Part shown: one piece after another, positions 18,917 through 28,299 of the stretch
Layout: every line of letters begins with the position of its first letter
Numbering within the stretch: position 1 is the first letter of the stretch
Origin: Streptomyces himalayensis subsp. himalayensis
Lineage (GTDB): Bacteria; Actinomycetota; Actinomycetes; Streptomycetales; Streptomycetaceae
Length of the DNA: 64,000 nucleotides
Reading direction: 5' to 3'
Assembly: GCF_013778455.1 (NCBI RefSeq)
Contig: NZ_JACEHE010000005.1
Span: forward strand, 1-64,000
Notes under the pieces: model-generated
What the model was told of the DNA's origin: nothing
Databases searched by the model: none
The model's input: the letters and a program-made list of their open reading frames with translations, nothing else
Made by a program: the position numbers and the translations under genes

Positions 18917-21753
18917 CGACCGTCCCCCTCAGATGTCGTTCCCTGTGCTGTGCCGTCGGGGGCATCGTCGCCCACGGCGTTTTCCTCACGGCCGCGCTGC
19001 CAGCCCCGCTGGAGCGAGGCCATACGGCTGCGTACCTCTTCGGCGTCGCGTGTCTCGGGTCCGGGCGCGTCGCGAGCGGCTGCCCGCTCGGCACGGCGCT
19101 CCGGCTCTTTCTTGAGCTGCGGGGCCAGGCTGGCCTGGCGGACGCGGCGGGGCAGCCCACCGCCGCCGCTTGACCCCGGTCCACCGCCACCGCTTGCCCC
19201 CGGTCCAGCGCCGCCGCTGCCCTTCGGTCCGGCGCCGTTCTCCGTCGGCCCGTCGGCGTTCCCTGTCGATTTGTCGCCGTTCCCGCTCGAGCGCGTCTCG
19301 GGGCGGGCTGCCGCCTCGGCCCACTGGCGGCGCCGGGGAAGCTCAGGCGCGGCGTCGGCGCCTCCGGCCAGCGGTGCCTTTGCGGGCCCGGGCAGCGGTG
19401 GTCGCGGAGGGCGGTCCGCCTGGGGCTCCGTGTCGCGCTGCCGCAGGTCCCTGACAGGGCGGCCGTGCGAGCTCACCAGCTTGGGCGTCCTGCGCCGCGG
19501 CAGCGGCACGGGGGCACCGGGGCGGTCCTCGTCGCCCGGGCGTGCGGGGCCGAACGGGTCCTCATGCTCGTCGAGTGCCTGCTGGTGCTGTTCGCCCTGG
19601 GGCGCGGCGATGGAGCGACGGGGCCGGAAGATGCCGCCCCGCTCGCTGTCCTCGTCGCCGAGCGCGCCCGGGAAGTCGTCGAGGCCCTCCCCGACCGGCG
19701 CCTCCAGTTCCACCGGACCGTCCAGGACGGCGGGTGACATCTCCGGCATCGGTATGGGCAGGGCGGTGAGCCCCGCCGTGCGGTCGCCGGGTGCGTCACG
19801 GTGGGCGATCTCCTTGGCCTGCGGACGGTCGAGGCGGAAGCCGACGCCGTTGGTGTCGGGCACGTCGTCGGTGAGCAGAGCGTCCGGGATGAAGACGATC
19901 GCGGTGGTTCCGCCGTAGGGGGACGGCTGCAGCGAGACGCGCACGTTCTGCCGCTGCGCGAGCCTGCTGACCACGAAGAGGCCGAGCCGGTCGGTGTCGG
20001 ACAGCTCGAACTCCTGGCTCTCGGCGAGCCGCAGATTGGCGTCGAGGAACGCATCGGCGGGCATGCCCAGGCCCCGGTCGTGGATCTCCAGCGTGAACCC
20101 GTTGGCGACACGCTGCCCCAGGACCTGCACGGCGGTGTGCGGCGGTGAGAACACCGTGGCGTTCTCGATGAGTTCGGCCGTCAGATGGGTGAGGTCGGCC
20201 ACGGCGGGGCCGGTGACGGCGACGCGCGGCAGGCGGCGTACCTCGATGCGTTCGTAGTCCTCGACCTCGGCGACGGCCGCGCGTACCACGTCCATGAGCT
20301 GGACGGGTTTGCGCCACTGGCGGGAGGCGGCGGCGCCGGAGAGGATCACCAGGCCCTCGGCGTGCCGCCGCATGCGGGTGGTCAGGTGGTCGAGGCGGAA
20401 GAGGTCGGCGAGTTCCTCGGCGTCCTCGGTGCGGCGCTCCATGGCGTCGAGCAGCGTGAGCTGCTTGTGCAGCAGCACCTGGCTGCGGCGGGCGAGATTG
20501 ACGAACACCTCGGAGACGCCACGGCGCAGTTCGGCCTGTTTCACGGCCGCTTCGACGGCTGCCCGCTGAAGGGTGTTGAGAGCCTGTCCGACCTGGCCGA
20601 TCTCGTTCTTGTCGTACTCGAGTCGGGGCGCCTCGGTCTCCACGTCGACCTCTTCGCCTGCGGCGAGGCGGCGCATCACGCTGGGCAGCCGGACACCGGA
20701 CGACTCGTGGGCCTCCTGGCTCAGCCGGCGCAGATCGCGGTGGAGGCTCCGGCCGATGCGTACGGAGAGGACCAGCGAGACGAGCAGGGCGAGCAGGCCC
20801 AGTACGCCCGCGATACCGGCCTTCAGGAGGACGCCGATGGCGGCGGGCTTGACGCGGTCCTGGTAGCGCTCGTCGGCCGCGGTGTTGTGCGCGGCGAGAT
20901 CGGCGAGCGTGTGGCCGGCCGCGCTGTTCCAGGTGGTGAAGGTGACACCACGGGGCATGCCGGGCGTGGAGGTGATGACGGACTGCTCGGCCACCCGGAG
21001 CGGGGCCGATGCGGCGCTGCTCCAGAAGCGCTGGAAGCGGTCGCGGTCCTCCGCGGGCAACAGCGGCAGAGTGACGTCGTACAGCAGGGTGCGCTGTGCC
21101 ACCAGGTCGGAGATGTCCCGGACCTCTGCGCGAGTGATGCGCTGTGCGACCAGGGCGGAGCCGAGTAGGGCGTCCTCGCGGGACAGCAGCTCACGCGCGC
21201 GTGCCAGATTGACGAGTGCGCGGGCCTGCTTGTCCAGCTCCACGTTGTCGATGCCGTGCAGGTTCGCCAGGAACGTGTAGCAGGGATCGATCAGGTGGTT
21301 GTAGTCCTCGAGCGCCTCGGAGCGGGTGACGGTGCCCGTCGCGATGCCCCGGCGCAGGGATTCGATCCCTGCGAGCGCGTCCAGGACGGAGGTGAGCTGT
21401 CTCCTGTTGTCGGACGTGAGTTCGTCGCGCAGCCCGGCGTCTGTTCCGTTCTTGCGGACCTTCGCCAGGACCTTGTCCGTCTGTGCGCGGGTGCGGCGCA
21501 AGGCGGTGAGTGCGTCGGAATCGCGGGGGTCGGCCAGGTGGACCAGGGTCTGCCGGCGCTCCTGCTGGACGACCCGCACGGCGTCCTCGACCGGATAGCC
21601 GATCTTCTCGACGACCGTGCCGACCCTGAGCAGATCACTGGCCTCGCGCCCCGTGAGTACCGTCGCGAAGCCCCAGATGGCCGTGAGGGAAACCAGCGGT
21701 ACGAGGAGCAACGCCACGATCTTCCGGCGGATGGACTTCCCGCGAAAGCGCAT
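18913..21753 (-). CDS. cvnA: Conservon sensor-kinase-like protein CvnA
   Basis: A 946-residue membrane protein. A first membrane segment (about residues 10-30) and a second (about 310-335) bracket an extracytoplasmic nitrate/indole-sensing-type helical domain; a HAMP-like linker and a GHKL ATPase domain follow, with the N box ELIENATVFSPPHT and G1 box DRGLGMPADAF. The last 250 or so residues are a Pro/Gly/Arg-rich, apparently disordered tail with Gly-Ser repeats. It is the receptor of the conservon and should modulate CvnB/C/D. ATG at 21753 has only a weak ribosome binding site. Three 24-bp repeats lie upstream. Confidence 0.93.
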   Translation of the reverse strand: MRFRGKSIRRKIVALLLVPLVSLTAIWGFATVLTGREASDLLRVGTVVEKIGYPVEDAVRVVQQERRQTLVHLADPRDSDALTALRRTRAQTDKVLAKVRKNGTDAGLRDELTSDNRRQLTSVLDALAGIESLRRGIATGTVTRSEALEDYNHLIDPCYTFLANLHGIDNVELDKQARALVNLARARELLSREDALLGSALVAQRITRAEVRDISDLVAQRTLLYDVTLPLLPAEDRDRFQRFWSSAASAPLRVAEQSVITSTPGMPRGVTFTTWNSAAGHTLADLAAHNTAADERYQDRVKPAAIGVLLKAGIAGVLGLLALLVSLVLSVRIGRSLHRDLRRLSQEAHESSGVRLPSVMRRLAAGEEVDVETEAPRLEYDKNEIGQVGQALNTLQRAAVEAAVKQAELRRGVSEVFVNLARRSQVLLHKQLTLLDAMERRTEDAEELADLFRLDHLTTRMRRHAEGLVILSGAAASRQWRKPVQLMDVVRAAVAEVEDYERIEVRRLPRVAVTGPAVADLTHLTAELIENATVFSPPHTAVQVLGQRVANGFTLEIHDRGLGMPADAFLDANLRLAESQEFELSDTDRLGLFVVSRLAQRQNVRVSLQPSPYGGTTAIVFIPDALLTDDVPDTNGVGFRLDRPQAKEIAHRDAPGDRTAGLTALPIPMPEMSPAVLDGPVELEAPVGEGLDDFPGALGDEDSERGGIFRPRRSIAAPQGEQHQQALDEHEDPFGPARPGDEDRPGAPVPLPRRRTPKLVSSHGRPVRDLRQRDTEPQADRPPRPPLPGPAKAPLAGGADAAPELPRRRQWAEAAARPETRSSGNGDKSTGNADGPTENGAGPKGSGGAGPGASGGGGPGSSGGGGLPRRVRQASLAPQLKKEPERRAERAAARDAPGPETRDAEEVRSRMASLQRGWQRGREENAVGDDAPDGTAQGTTSEGDGR

Positions 21754-22237
21754 GGCCTCCCCCAGATCAACCCCCTGCGCCGGGGGTGCACATGTGCGTC
21801 AACAAACGGCGCGAGCCTACTACCGTCACGTGAACAACTCGAAGACCTGTCCGGATACTTTCACATGACTCCTGCAGGTCGGTGGCTCCGGGAGTCCGGT
21901 ATGAGCGGAGTCCGAGAGTCGCATGAGAGGAGTCCGGGAGTCCGCAATGTGAGGAGACCGCATCCCGTAGTGCAGGGCATAACGCGCAATGTCCGCACAC
22001 GGGACGACGCGCGGCCTCATCGGACCATGGCGGGCGGCATGGCGGGCGGTCAGTTGGCTGGATTCTCATGTCAGTTGGGAATCTTCTTCACTCCCCGCTC
22101 GTCCTTACGTATGGGAATTGCGGGCGGAATGGGCCGCATGGGTGCCGGGCGCATCCGGCGGCGTAAGGCAGTGCAAACCGGGCAGCCAATGAGGAGCCGG
22201 ATCGGACCGGCGCAGCGTCGAGAGGCATGCGGGGCCG
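21754..22237. other. Divergent intergenic region between cvnA and a membrane-protein gene
   Basis: No gene is supported here. The region is less GC-rich than the flanking genes and should hold both promoters. The visible structure is the 24-bp direct-repeat array at 21888-21957. Confidence 0.6.
21888..21957. repeat. Three 22-24-bp direct repeats upstream of cvnA
   Basis: Units start at 21888, 21912 and 21934, each of the form CCGNGAGTC..ATG..GAG. They lie 135-205 bp upstream of the cvnA start and could be repeated protein-binding sites or simple slippage products. Confidence 0.8.
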
Positions 22238-22903
22238 ATGGACATGCGGGCCGAGGGGAGTGACGAGTCGATGGGCACGGCAGAGCGGCGCGAGCGGCGC
22301 ACGGCGTCCGAAGACGGCGCCGCGCCCGGATCCACGCACGGATCCGGGGACATGGCGGCAGCGCTCGGAAGGCAGAAGGGGGCCGAGTCCTCCGTGGCGC
22401 ATCAGCGGAAGTCCGGCCCGGCGTCTCCGGAGAAGGCCGATTTTAGGCATCGGGAGAACGTCGGGGCCGCGAACGCGGAGCGTGCCGCGCCGGACGCGCA
22501 TGCCGCCGCAAGCGGGAAACCGCTCTGGGTGGAGGAGCCGGCTCGGCGCCCGCGCATGCCCGATCCTGTGCGTACGTCGGCCGTCCGAGCCGTGCTGATA
22601 GTGGCCCTGACGCTCATCCAGGCGATTGTCGCCTTCCTGTGCACGCTCGCCGGCTCCTGGCTGGCCTTCCCCATGGTGCTCTCCAGCGTGGCCAGCACGG
22701 TCGTGGCGACCTGGGGCGTGCTGGACGTGTGGGTCACCCGTCAGGTGTGGAACCAGCGGCACGGCGTCATGTCGACGCCGAGCAGCACGGCCCGCCGGCT
22801 GCGCCGTGAGCGCCGCCGCGCGCGAAGGCAGGCCCGGGCGGTGGCCCGGGAGCAGGAGCGGATACGGAGGCGCGGCGGCCGGGGGCAGTTGTCACACACC
22901 TAG
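22238..22903 (+). CDS. Putative membrane protein with basic C-terminus
   Basis: About 221 residues: a long polar, probably disordered N-terminal half, two closely spaced transmembrane helices (around VRAVLIVALTLIQAIVAFLC and FPMVLSSVASTVVATWGVL), then a very basic Arg-rich tail (RRLRRERRRARRQARAV) likely to stay in the cytoplasm near nucleic acid or lipid head groups. I do not recognise a function. ATG at 22238 is used, but ATG 22271, which has AGGGGAG upstream, is possible. It stands alone, divergent from cvnA. Confidence 0.7.
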   Translation: MDMRAEGSDESMGTAERRERRTASEDGAAPGSTHGSGDMAAALGRQKGAESSVAHQRKSGPASPEKADFRHRENVGAANAERAAPDAHAAASGKPLWVEEPARRPRMPDPVRTSAVRAVLIVALTLIQAIVAFLCTLAGSWLAFPMVLSSVASTVVATWGVLDVWVTRQVWNQRHGVMSTPSSTARRLRRERRRARRQARAVAREQERIRRRGGRGQLSHT

Positions 22904-22969
22904 TCCCGGCTGTCGGACACGTAGTTCTGCTGTCGCGCACGTAGTTCCGCTGTCGCGCACGTAGTCCGG
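22889..22969. repeat. 20-bp tandem array overlapping a gene end
   Basis: Three units (22910-22929, 22930-22949, 22950-22969) of CTGTCGCGCACGTAGTTCCG type, preceded by a fourth, degenerate copy at 22889-22909 that contains the stop codon of the membrane-protein gene. There are no spacers, so this is not a CRISPR array. Confidence 0.9.
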
Positions 22970-23010
22970 CGGCACGCAGCATGTTCTGAGGACGGCCGGC
23001 AGGTGCGCGG

Positions 23011-23150
23011 GCCGGTCACCACCGCGTGAGTGCTGCCGACGCTGAGCCGGTCACCACCGCGTGAGTGCCGCGGGCGCGGAGCCGGTCACCCTGGGCGGGT
23101 GCCGCGGGCGCGGGAGCAGGTCACCCCTGGGCAGGTGCGGGCCGCTTGAA
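23011..23150. repeat. 35-bp tandem array, four copies, including the jetC-like stop codon
   Basis: Units begin at 23011, 23046, 23081 and 23116, each starting GC(C/A)GGTCACC. The TCA of the fourth copy (23121-23123) is the stop codon of the SMC-like gene on the minus strand, and the other three copies lie just downstream of that gene. Confidence 0.92.
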
Positions 23151-26100
23151 CATCCGCGTCGCTGTGATCTCGCCGTGCACCGTCTCCCCCGCCGGGGCCT
23201 GCTGGGGCAGTCCCGGCCTCAGGTGTTCCTCCACGCTGATGTACTTGAGTCCGGCCCGCAGGTCCGCGTCGTTGCGCAGCCGGATCACCAGGGGGAACTC
23301 GGCGAGCGCCGTCGTGTCGAACAGGCCCGTGGTGTAGAGCAGTTGCACACCGAGCGCGTCCGACACGGCCCGCTGGAGTTCCAGGAGATACGTCGCGTTG
23401 GCGCGGCCGATCGGGTTGTCGAGGAACAGCGTGCCCGCGTGCCGGTGCTTGTCGCGGCCCCGGTCGTTCGAGCGCAGCGCGGCCATCGTGCAGTACAGGG
23501 CGATGGCGGCGGTGAGCAGCTGGCCGCCGGAGAACACGTCGCCCATCTGTCCGACGGGGACGCGCTCGGCGCGCAGCACGGCGTCCGGCTTGAGGATCTC
23601 GACGGCGACGCCCTTCGGCTGGAGTGCCGCCCCGACGCCGCGGAGCAGCAGGGACATGCCGTCTCGGCGCATGTCGGAGTTCTTCTTCACGGCGGCGCGG
23701 GTGGCCTCGTCGATTACCTCGCCCAGCCGCTCGGTGAGCGTAGCCTGGTCGGGCTCGTCGAAGCGGATGCGCAGGAACTCCTGGCCGGACCATTCGCCGA
23801 GGCCCTCGGGAAGGCGGGAGAGGCGCTGGGCGGAGCGGAGGGTCGCGAGGGCGGATTCCACGAGTCCCCGGAGCCGGTCCACGATCGAGTCCCGGTTGCG
23901 CTCCAGCTGCTCCAGCTCGTCGGTGAGGACGCGGAGGCGGGGCGCGAAGGCGTCGGCCCATTTCTGCGCGTGCTCCGGCAGGGCGGAGGCGGGCAGTTCG
24001 CGGATCTGCTGGCGGGCGGGGGTGCGGACCTGTTCGTAGCGCGTGGAGTTGGCGTGGCGCACGAGGACGTCGCCGGCCTCGCGTACGGCCGCTTCGGCGG
24101 TGGACAGATCAGCGGCGCAGCCGCGCAGGGAGCGGCGTGCCTCCGCCGCGGCGTTCCGGGCCTCCTGCAGGCTGCCGGGGTACGGCTTCGGCTCCTCCGA
24201 GTCGTCGCCGTAGTGCTCGCGGAGCAGGTCGCGCAGCTGGGCGGCCGTCTCGTCGAATCCTCCGGCCGCGTCCTCGGCGGCGCGATGGGCGGCGAGCAGT
24301 TCGGCATGCGTGTCCCTGGCCTCGCTCAACGCCTCGGTGTGAGCGGCGAGTTCGGCGGTGGCCGTGCGCAGCAGCGCCTGAGCCTGCTCGGCGTCGGCGG
24401 GCACCAGGTCGTCGGGCAGCACGGTGTGTGCCTCGCCGTCCTCGGGCGCGTGCCGCTCGGCCTCGGCCCGGAGCCTGCCGAGCTGCTCGCTGGCCGATGA
24501 GGCGCGGGTCTCGAGAAGCTGGACGAGCTCCTCGGCACGGGCGGCGGCAGCCTGCCGGGACGGGCCGTCGGCGCCGTCCGGCGACTCAAGGAGCTGGGCG
24601 GCGCGCGTGCGCACCTTGTTGCTGAGCCGGTCGAGTTCGGCGAGGGCCGCGCTCTCGTCGCTCTCGGCGCGGGCCTGCTCGGCGCGCAGATCGGCGCCGA
24701 CGCCGACCTTCTCGTACACCTGGGAGGCAGCGCGGTATGCCTCGCGCAACGCGGGCAGCGACGCCTTGGGCGCCTTGCCGTCCCGGCTCTGGCCGCCCGC
24801 GGACTTGTCGCCCGCGGTGTCGCCACCCGAGGTGTCGTCTTCCGGTACGTCGTCGGGGGCGCCGGCGATGTCGGCGCGCTCTGCGCGGAGAGCGCGGGCG
24901 GTACGGCGGGCGTCGTCGGCGCCGCGCTGGGCCGCGCGGCGGTCCTCGTCGGCGGCGCGGGCACGCTCGAGACAGACCTGGGCGCGCGCCTCCGACTCGA
25001 CGGCCTCGTCGGCGAGTTCACGCAGTTTGACCTGCCATCCCGGGCGCTCGCGCAGCCGGAACGCCAGCCCGGCGAGCGCATCGGCGGCGCGGCGGGCGCG
25101 CTGCGCGGCGTCCTGCCGCTCGTCGCGTACGCGTGCTGCCTCGGCCGCGGCCTCGTCGGCCTCGGCCCGGGCGGTGCGCGCCTCGGCGAGCTCGGCTTCG
25201 GCCTCCTCGGCGAACGCGTGGGCGTCGCGTGCGGCGGCGGCGAGTTCGGCGAGCCGGCCCGTGGGACAGCCGGCCCGCCAGGAGGCGAGCCGCGCGGCGA
25301 GCTCGCGGTCCTTGGCGAGGCGGGCGGCCAGCTCCCGGATGTCCTCGTCCCGCCGGGTGGCACGGGTGCGCAGGGCCTCGCGCTCCTCGTCGGCGGCCTG
25401 CTCGTCGTGCATGGCCGGGTTCGGCGGTACGAGGAACACGTCGCTGTCGCCCGCGCCGGGGGCCGGTGTGGGGGCGAGCAGGGCGGCGGCGGTGCCCACG
25501 GCGACGGTGGAGCGGGGAAGCAGCGCGGCGTTGCTCAGGGTCTCGCGGGCCCGGGTGTGGGTGTCGGGGTCGGTGATGACGACGCCGTCGACGAGTTCGG
25601 GCCGGGCGGCCAGCACACGCGCGTGGTCGGCGGGGTCGACGGCCTGGGCGAGGTAGCGCCAGCCCGGCAGCGCCGGGATGCCGTGCTCGCCGAGGTACTC
25701 GACCGTGGCGAGTACGTCCGGGCCCGGCGGCAGCAGCCCGCCGTCACCGAGCGCCCCGAGGATCCGCGCGTCGTCGGCGGCGGCGGTCCTCAGCTCGAAG
25801 AGCTGCCGCTCGGCGGAGGCGACCGCGTCGTCGAGCAGCCCTCGCAGCTCGTCTGCGTAGCGATCCAGCTCTTCGGCGGTCAGGGGGTGTTCGGCCGTCT
25901 CGGCCATTTCCACGCCGTCACCAGGCGCGCCCGACCGCTGTCCGACGGCTGCCGCATCCGCCACACGTCCGGAACCGCCAGGCCCGGCGGCGTCAACGCC
26001 CGGCACATCGCCGGCGCCACCTGGCTGGACAGCGGCCGCCCCACCACCGGCAGCTCCGGTGCCGGGACCTCCGGAGCCGGGACCTCCAGTGCCGGGACCC

Positions 26101-28208
26101 CCAGTGACCGGACCCCCAGTGCGGGGACCCCCAGTGGCAAATGCTCCCGCGCCCGGCTCGCCCGAGGCGCCGGAGTCCGAGGCACCCGTTCCCTGCCTGC
26201 CTGACGCGTCCCCGCGCCCCACCACGTCGGAGCCGGACTCCCCCGCCACCGCGTCCGCGACCGCGTTCCCCCCCTCCGGCTGCCCGGAGCCGCCCGGCAC
26301 CCCGGCCATGCCCGCACCCCCACGCTGCCGCGGCACCCCCGCTCCGGCCGAGGCGGCGGATCCGCCGGGCAGGCTCAGCAGTTCCGCCAGCCGTTCCTCG
26401 CCCGCGAGGGACTCGGCGGTGCGCCGCTCCGCCTCGTACGCGCGCTCGGCCGCCGTCGCAGCGTCCGCGGCGCGGGCCGCCGTGAGTTCGGCGCGCGACT
26501 CCGCGGACGCGGCCTCCCGGGCCTGGTCGGCGGCGCGGCGGGACGCCTCGCGCGCGGTGTCCCAGGCGGCCACGGCGGTCTTCTCGGCGTCGCTGGCGGC
26601 GAGCGCCGCACGCGCCGGGTCCGCGTCCGGCGCGGTGTCGTCCAGCCACCCGGCCCGTACGGCCTCGGCGGTCTCCTGCTCGACCTCCGCCAGTCGCTGG
26701 CGCAGATGGCCGGCCTCGCTGCGGGCGCGCTGCGCCTCGGTCGCGGCGGCCGTCGCGTCACGATGCGCGGCCTCCCCGGCCTCCTGAAGGGCCGCGGACC
26801 GCTCCTCCCCCTCGTTCGCAAGCCGCTCTGCGTCCTCGGCGGCGCCGTGCAGGGCTCGTACGAGATCGGCCGCTGCCTTGGCGCGCGCGGCCAGGGCAGG
26901 GGCGGCGTCCCGTTCGGCCTCGCGGATGGCGGCGGCCACGCGCGCGGAGCGGTCGGCGGCCGCCCGGTGGCGAAGCACGGCTTCCGCGGCTTGCCAGGCG
27001 GAGTGCAGGGTACGTGCGTCGGCCAGCTCGCGCTTCTGTGCGGCGGCGGCCTTCTCGGCGCCGGCGAGCGCCAAGGAGGCGTGCCGGTAGGCCAGTTCGG
27101 CGGCGCTCAGCGCGCTCCGGCCGCGCGCCCGCTCGGCCTCGGTGACGGTGTGCGCTGCGGCGGTGACCTGCTGGGCGAGGTCGGCGGAGCGGCCGCGCTC
27201 CTGGGCTGCGCGCGCCGAGAGGCGGCGGGCGAGAGTGCGGGTGCGCCGCTCCGCGCCCGCGTGGATGTCACGCGCGCGTGCCCGCGCGTCGGCGGCTTCG
27301 ACGATCCTGCCGAGGAGGTCGACGGAGCCCGCGGTGAAGTCCCGCTCGGCGATGAGTTCGCCGCGCCGTCCCAGTTTGTTGCCGAAGCCGCTGACCAGGT
27401 CGGCGAGCCCGTCGGTGTCACGGGTGTCGGTGACGGCGCGCAGCAGCAGATCGGTGAAGTCGGAGTCCTTCTTCACCGCGAACAGGCCTGCCGCCTCGCC
27501 CTCGTCGGCGTTCATCTCCCGCTGGTAGCGGAAGAGTTCGGGGTCGAGGCCCAGCTCGCCGAGGTGCTCGGTCCAGCGCTCGTGGATCTCCTCCCAGTGC
27601 ACCTCCAGATGCGGGTACGCCTTGCCCGCCTCCGTCAGCGCGTCCCGGAAGCCCTTCATGGTGCGGCGCCGCCCCTGCGCGCCGGATGCTCCCTCGACGG
27701 GCGGACGCACCGCGGTGGACTCGGCGACCGGCAGGTTGTCCAGGCTCAGTCCGGGGCCGGGCCGGAACGAGTACCAGGCCTCGGCGAACTTCCGCGGGTC
27801 GTTGGAGACCTGCCGCCCGCGCCACTCGCTGACCTTGCCGACGACGACGCACTCACCGGTCAGCGTGTGCTGCCACTCCAGCGCGACATGTCCGCAGTCG
27901 TCCGCGAGCAGGAACTTTCGCAGGACGCCGGAGCTGGCGCCGCCGAGGGTGTTCCGGTGGCCCGGCAGCATCACCGAGAAGATCAGCTTCAGCAGTACGG
28001 ACTTGCCGCCGCCGTTCTCCAGGAAGAGCACCCCCGCCGGCGCGGGCCGTCGCGGCGGTCCGACGGGCTCCTCCTCGAAGAACTCCGCCTGGGTGGGCGC
28101 GGGGTGCGGCACCGGCTCACCGACACCCCGCAGGTCCAGCACGGTGTCGGCGTAGCGCGCACCGGCAGGCCCGATGGAGTAGAGGCGGACCCGGGACAAC
28201 TCGTACAT
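23121..28208 (-). CDS. Large SMC/MukB-like ATPase (JetC/MksB-type)
   Basis: A 1695-residue ABC-type ATPase of the condensin superfamily. The Walker A motif LENGGGKSVLLK lies at residues 63-74. Long Ala/Arg/Glu-rich coiled coils flank a central region, and the ABC signature FSGGQ (1559-1563) and Walker B LFLDNP (around 1597) are at the C-terminus. A Gly/Pro/Ser/Thr-rich stretch near residues 605-775 interrupts the coils. Members of this class hold DNA with a kleisin and a winged-helix partner; the two genes just upstream fit those roles. ATG at 28208 has a weak ribosome binding site. No topoisomerase-VI-like nuclease gene (JetD/MksG) follows, so DNA cleavage is not predicted. Confidence 0.88.
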   Translation of the reverse strand: MYELSRVRLYSIGPAGARYADTVLDLRGVGEPVPHPAPTQAEFFEEEPVGPPRRPAPAGVLFLENGGGKSVLLKLIFSVMLPGHRNTLGGASSGVLRKFLLADDCGHVALEWQHTLTGECVVVGKVSEWRGRQVSNDPRKFAEAWYSFRPGPGLSLDNLPVAESTAVRPPVEGASGAQGRRRTMKGFRDALTEAGKAYPHLEVHWEEIHERWTEHLGELGLDPELFRYQREMNADEGEAAGLFAVKKDSDFTDLLLRAVTDTRDTDGLADLVSGFGNKLGRRGELIAERDFTAGSVDLLGRIVEAADARARARDIHAGAERRTRTLARRLSARAAQERGRSADLAQQVTAAAHTVTEAERARGRSALSAAELAYRHASLALAGAEKAAAAQKRELADARTLHSAWQAAEAVLRHRAAADRSARVAAAIREAERDAAPALAARAKAAADLVRALHGAAEDAERLANEGEERSAALQEAGEAAHRDATAAATEAQRARSEAGHLRQRLAEVEQETAEAVRAGWLDDTAPDADPARAALAASDAEKTAVAAWDTAREASRRAADQAREAASAESRAELTAARAADAATAAERAYEAERRTAESLAGEERLAELLSLPGGSAASAGAGVPRQRGGAGMAGVPGGSGQPEGGNAVADAVAGESGSDVVGRGDASGRQGTGASDSGASGEPGAGAFATGGPRTGGPVTGGPGTGGPGSGGPGTGAAGGGAAAVQPGGAGDVPGVDAAGPGGSGRVADAAAVGQRSGAPGDGVEMAETAEHPLTAEELDRYADELRGLLDDAVASAERQLFELRTAAADDARILGALGDGGLLPPGPDVLATVEYLGEHGIPALPGWRYLAQAVDPADHARVLAARPELVDGVVITDPDTHTRARETLSNAALLPRSTVAVGTAAALLAPTPAPGAGDSDVFLVPPNPAMHDEQAADEEREALRTRATRRDEDIRELAARLAKDRELAARLASWRAGCPTGRLAELAAAARDAHAFAEEAEAELAEARTARAEADEAAAEAARVRDERQDAAQRARRAADALAGLAFRLRERPGWQVKLRELADEAVESEARAQVCLERARAADEDRRAAQRGADDARRTARALRAERADIAGAPDDVPEDDTSGGDTAGDKSAGGQSRDGKAPKASLPALREAYRAASQVYEKVGVGADLRAEQARAESDESAALAELDRLSNKVRTRAAQLLESPDGADGPSRQAAAARAEELVQLLETRASSASEQLGRLRAEAERHAPEDGEAHTVLPDDLVPADAEQAQALLRTATAELAAHTEALSEARDTHAELLAAHRAAEDAAGGFDETAAQLRDLLREHYGDDSEEPKPYPGSLQEARNAAAEARRSLRGCAADLSTAEAAVREAGDVLVRHANSTRYEQVRTPARQQIRELPASALPEHAQKWADAFAPRLRVLTDELEQLERNRDSIVDRLRGLVESALATLRSAQRLSRLPEGLGEWSGQEFLRIRFDEPDQATLTERLGEVIDEATRAAVKKNSDMRRDGMSLLLRGVGAALQPKGVAVEILKPDAVLRAERVPVGQMGDVFSGGQLLTAAIALYCTMAALRSNDRGRDKHRHAGTLFLDNPIGRANATYLLELQRAVSDALGVQLLYTTGLFDTTALAEFPLVIRLRNDADLRAGLKYISVEEHLRPGLPQQAPAGETVHGEITATRMFKRPAPAQG
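25886..26396 (-). repeat. Low-complexity coding insertion inside the SMC-like gene
   Basis: About 170 codons of Gly/Ala/Pro/Ser/Thr, including short GGPxTGGP repeats in DNA of period about 15 near 26040-26140. It joins the two coiled-coil halves and lies where a hinge or elbow would be expected. Confidence 0.7.
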
Positions 28209-28225
28209 TGCGGCGGACTCTCGTA

Positions 28226-28299
28226 GTCGTGAAAGAGGTCGTGAAAGGGAGGTCGTGAAAGAGGTTCAGGCGGTCAGGAAGACGTTCAGGCGGTCAGGA
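28226..28299. repeat. Two small direct-repeat sets in the gap between the MukE-like and SMC-like genes
   Basis: GTCGTGAAAG occurs three times (28226, 28238, 28252). GTTCAGGCGGTCAGGA occurs twice (28264-28279, 28284-28299), the second copy holding the stop codon of the upstream gene. Confidence 0.9.

Noticed and set aside
22889..23150. Adjacent 20-bp and 35-bp arrays as a CRISPR locus
   Set aside because: The units are contiguous with no unique spacers, and no cas gene is nearby.
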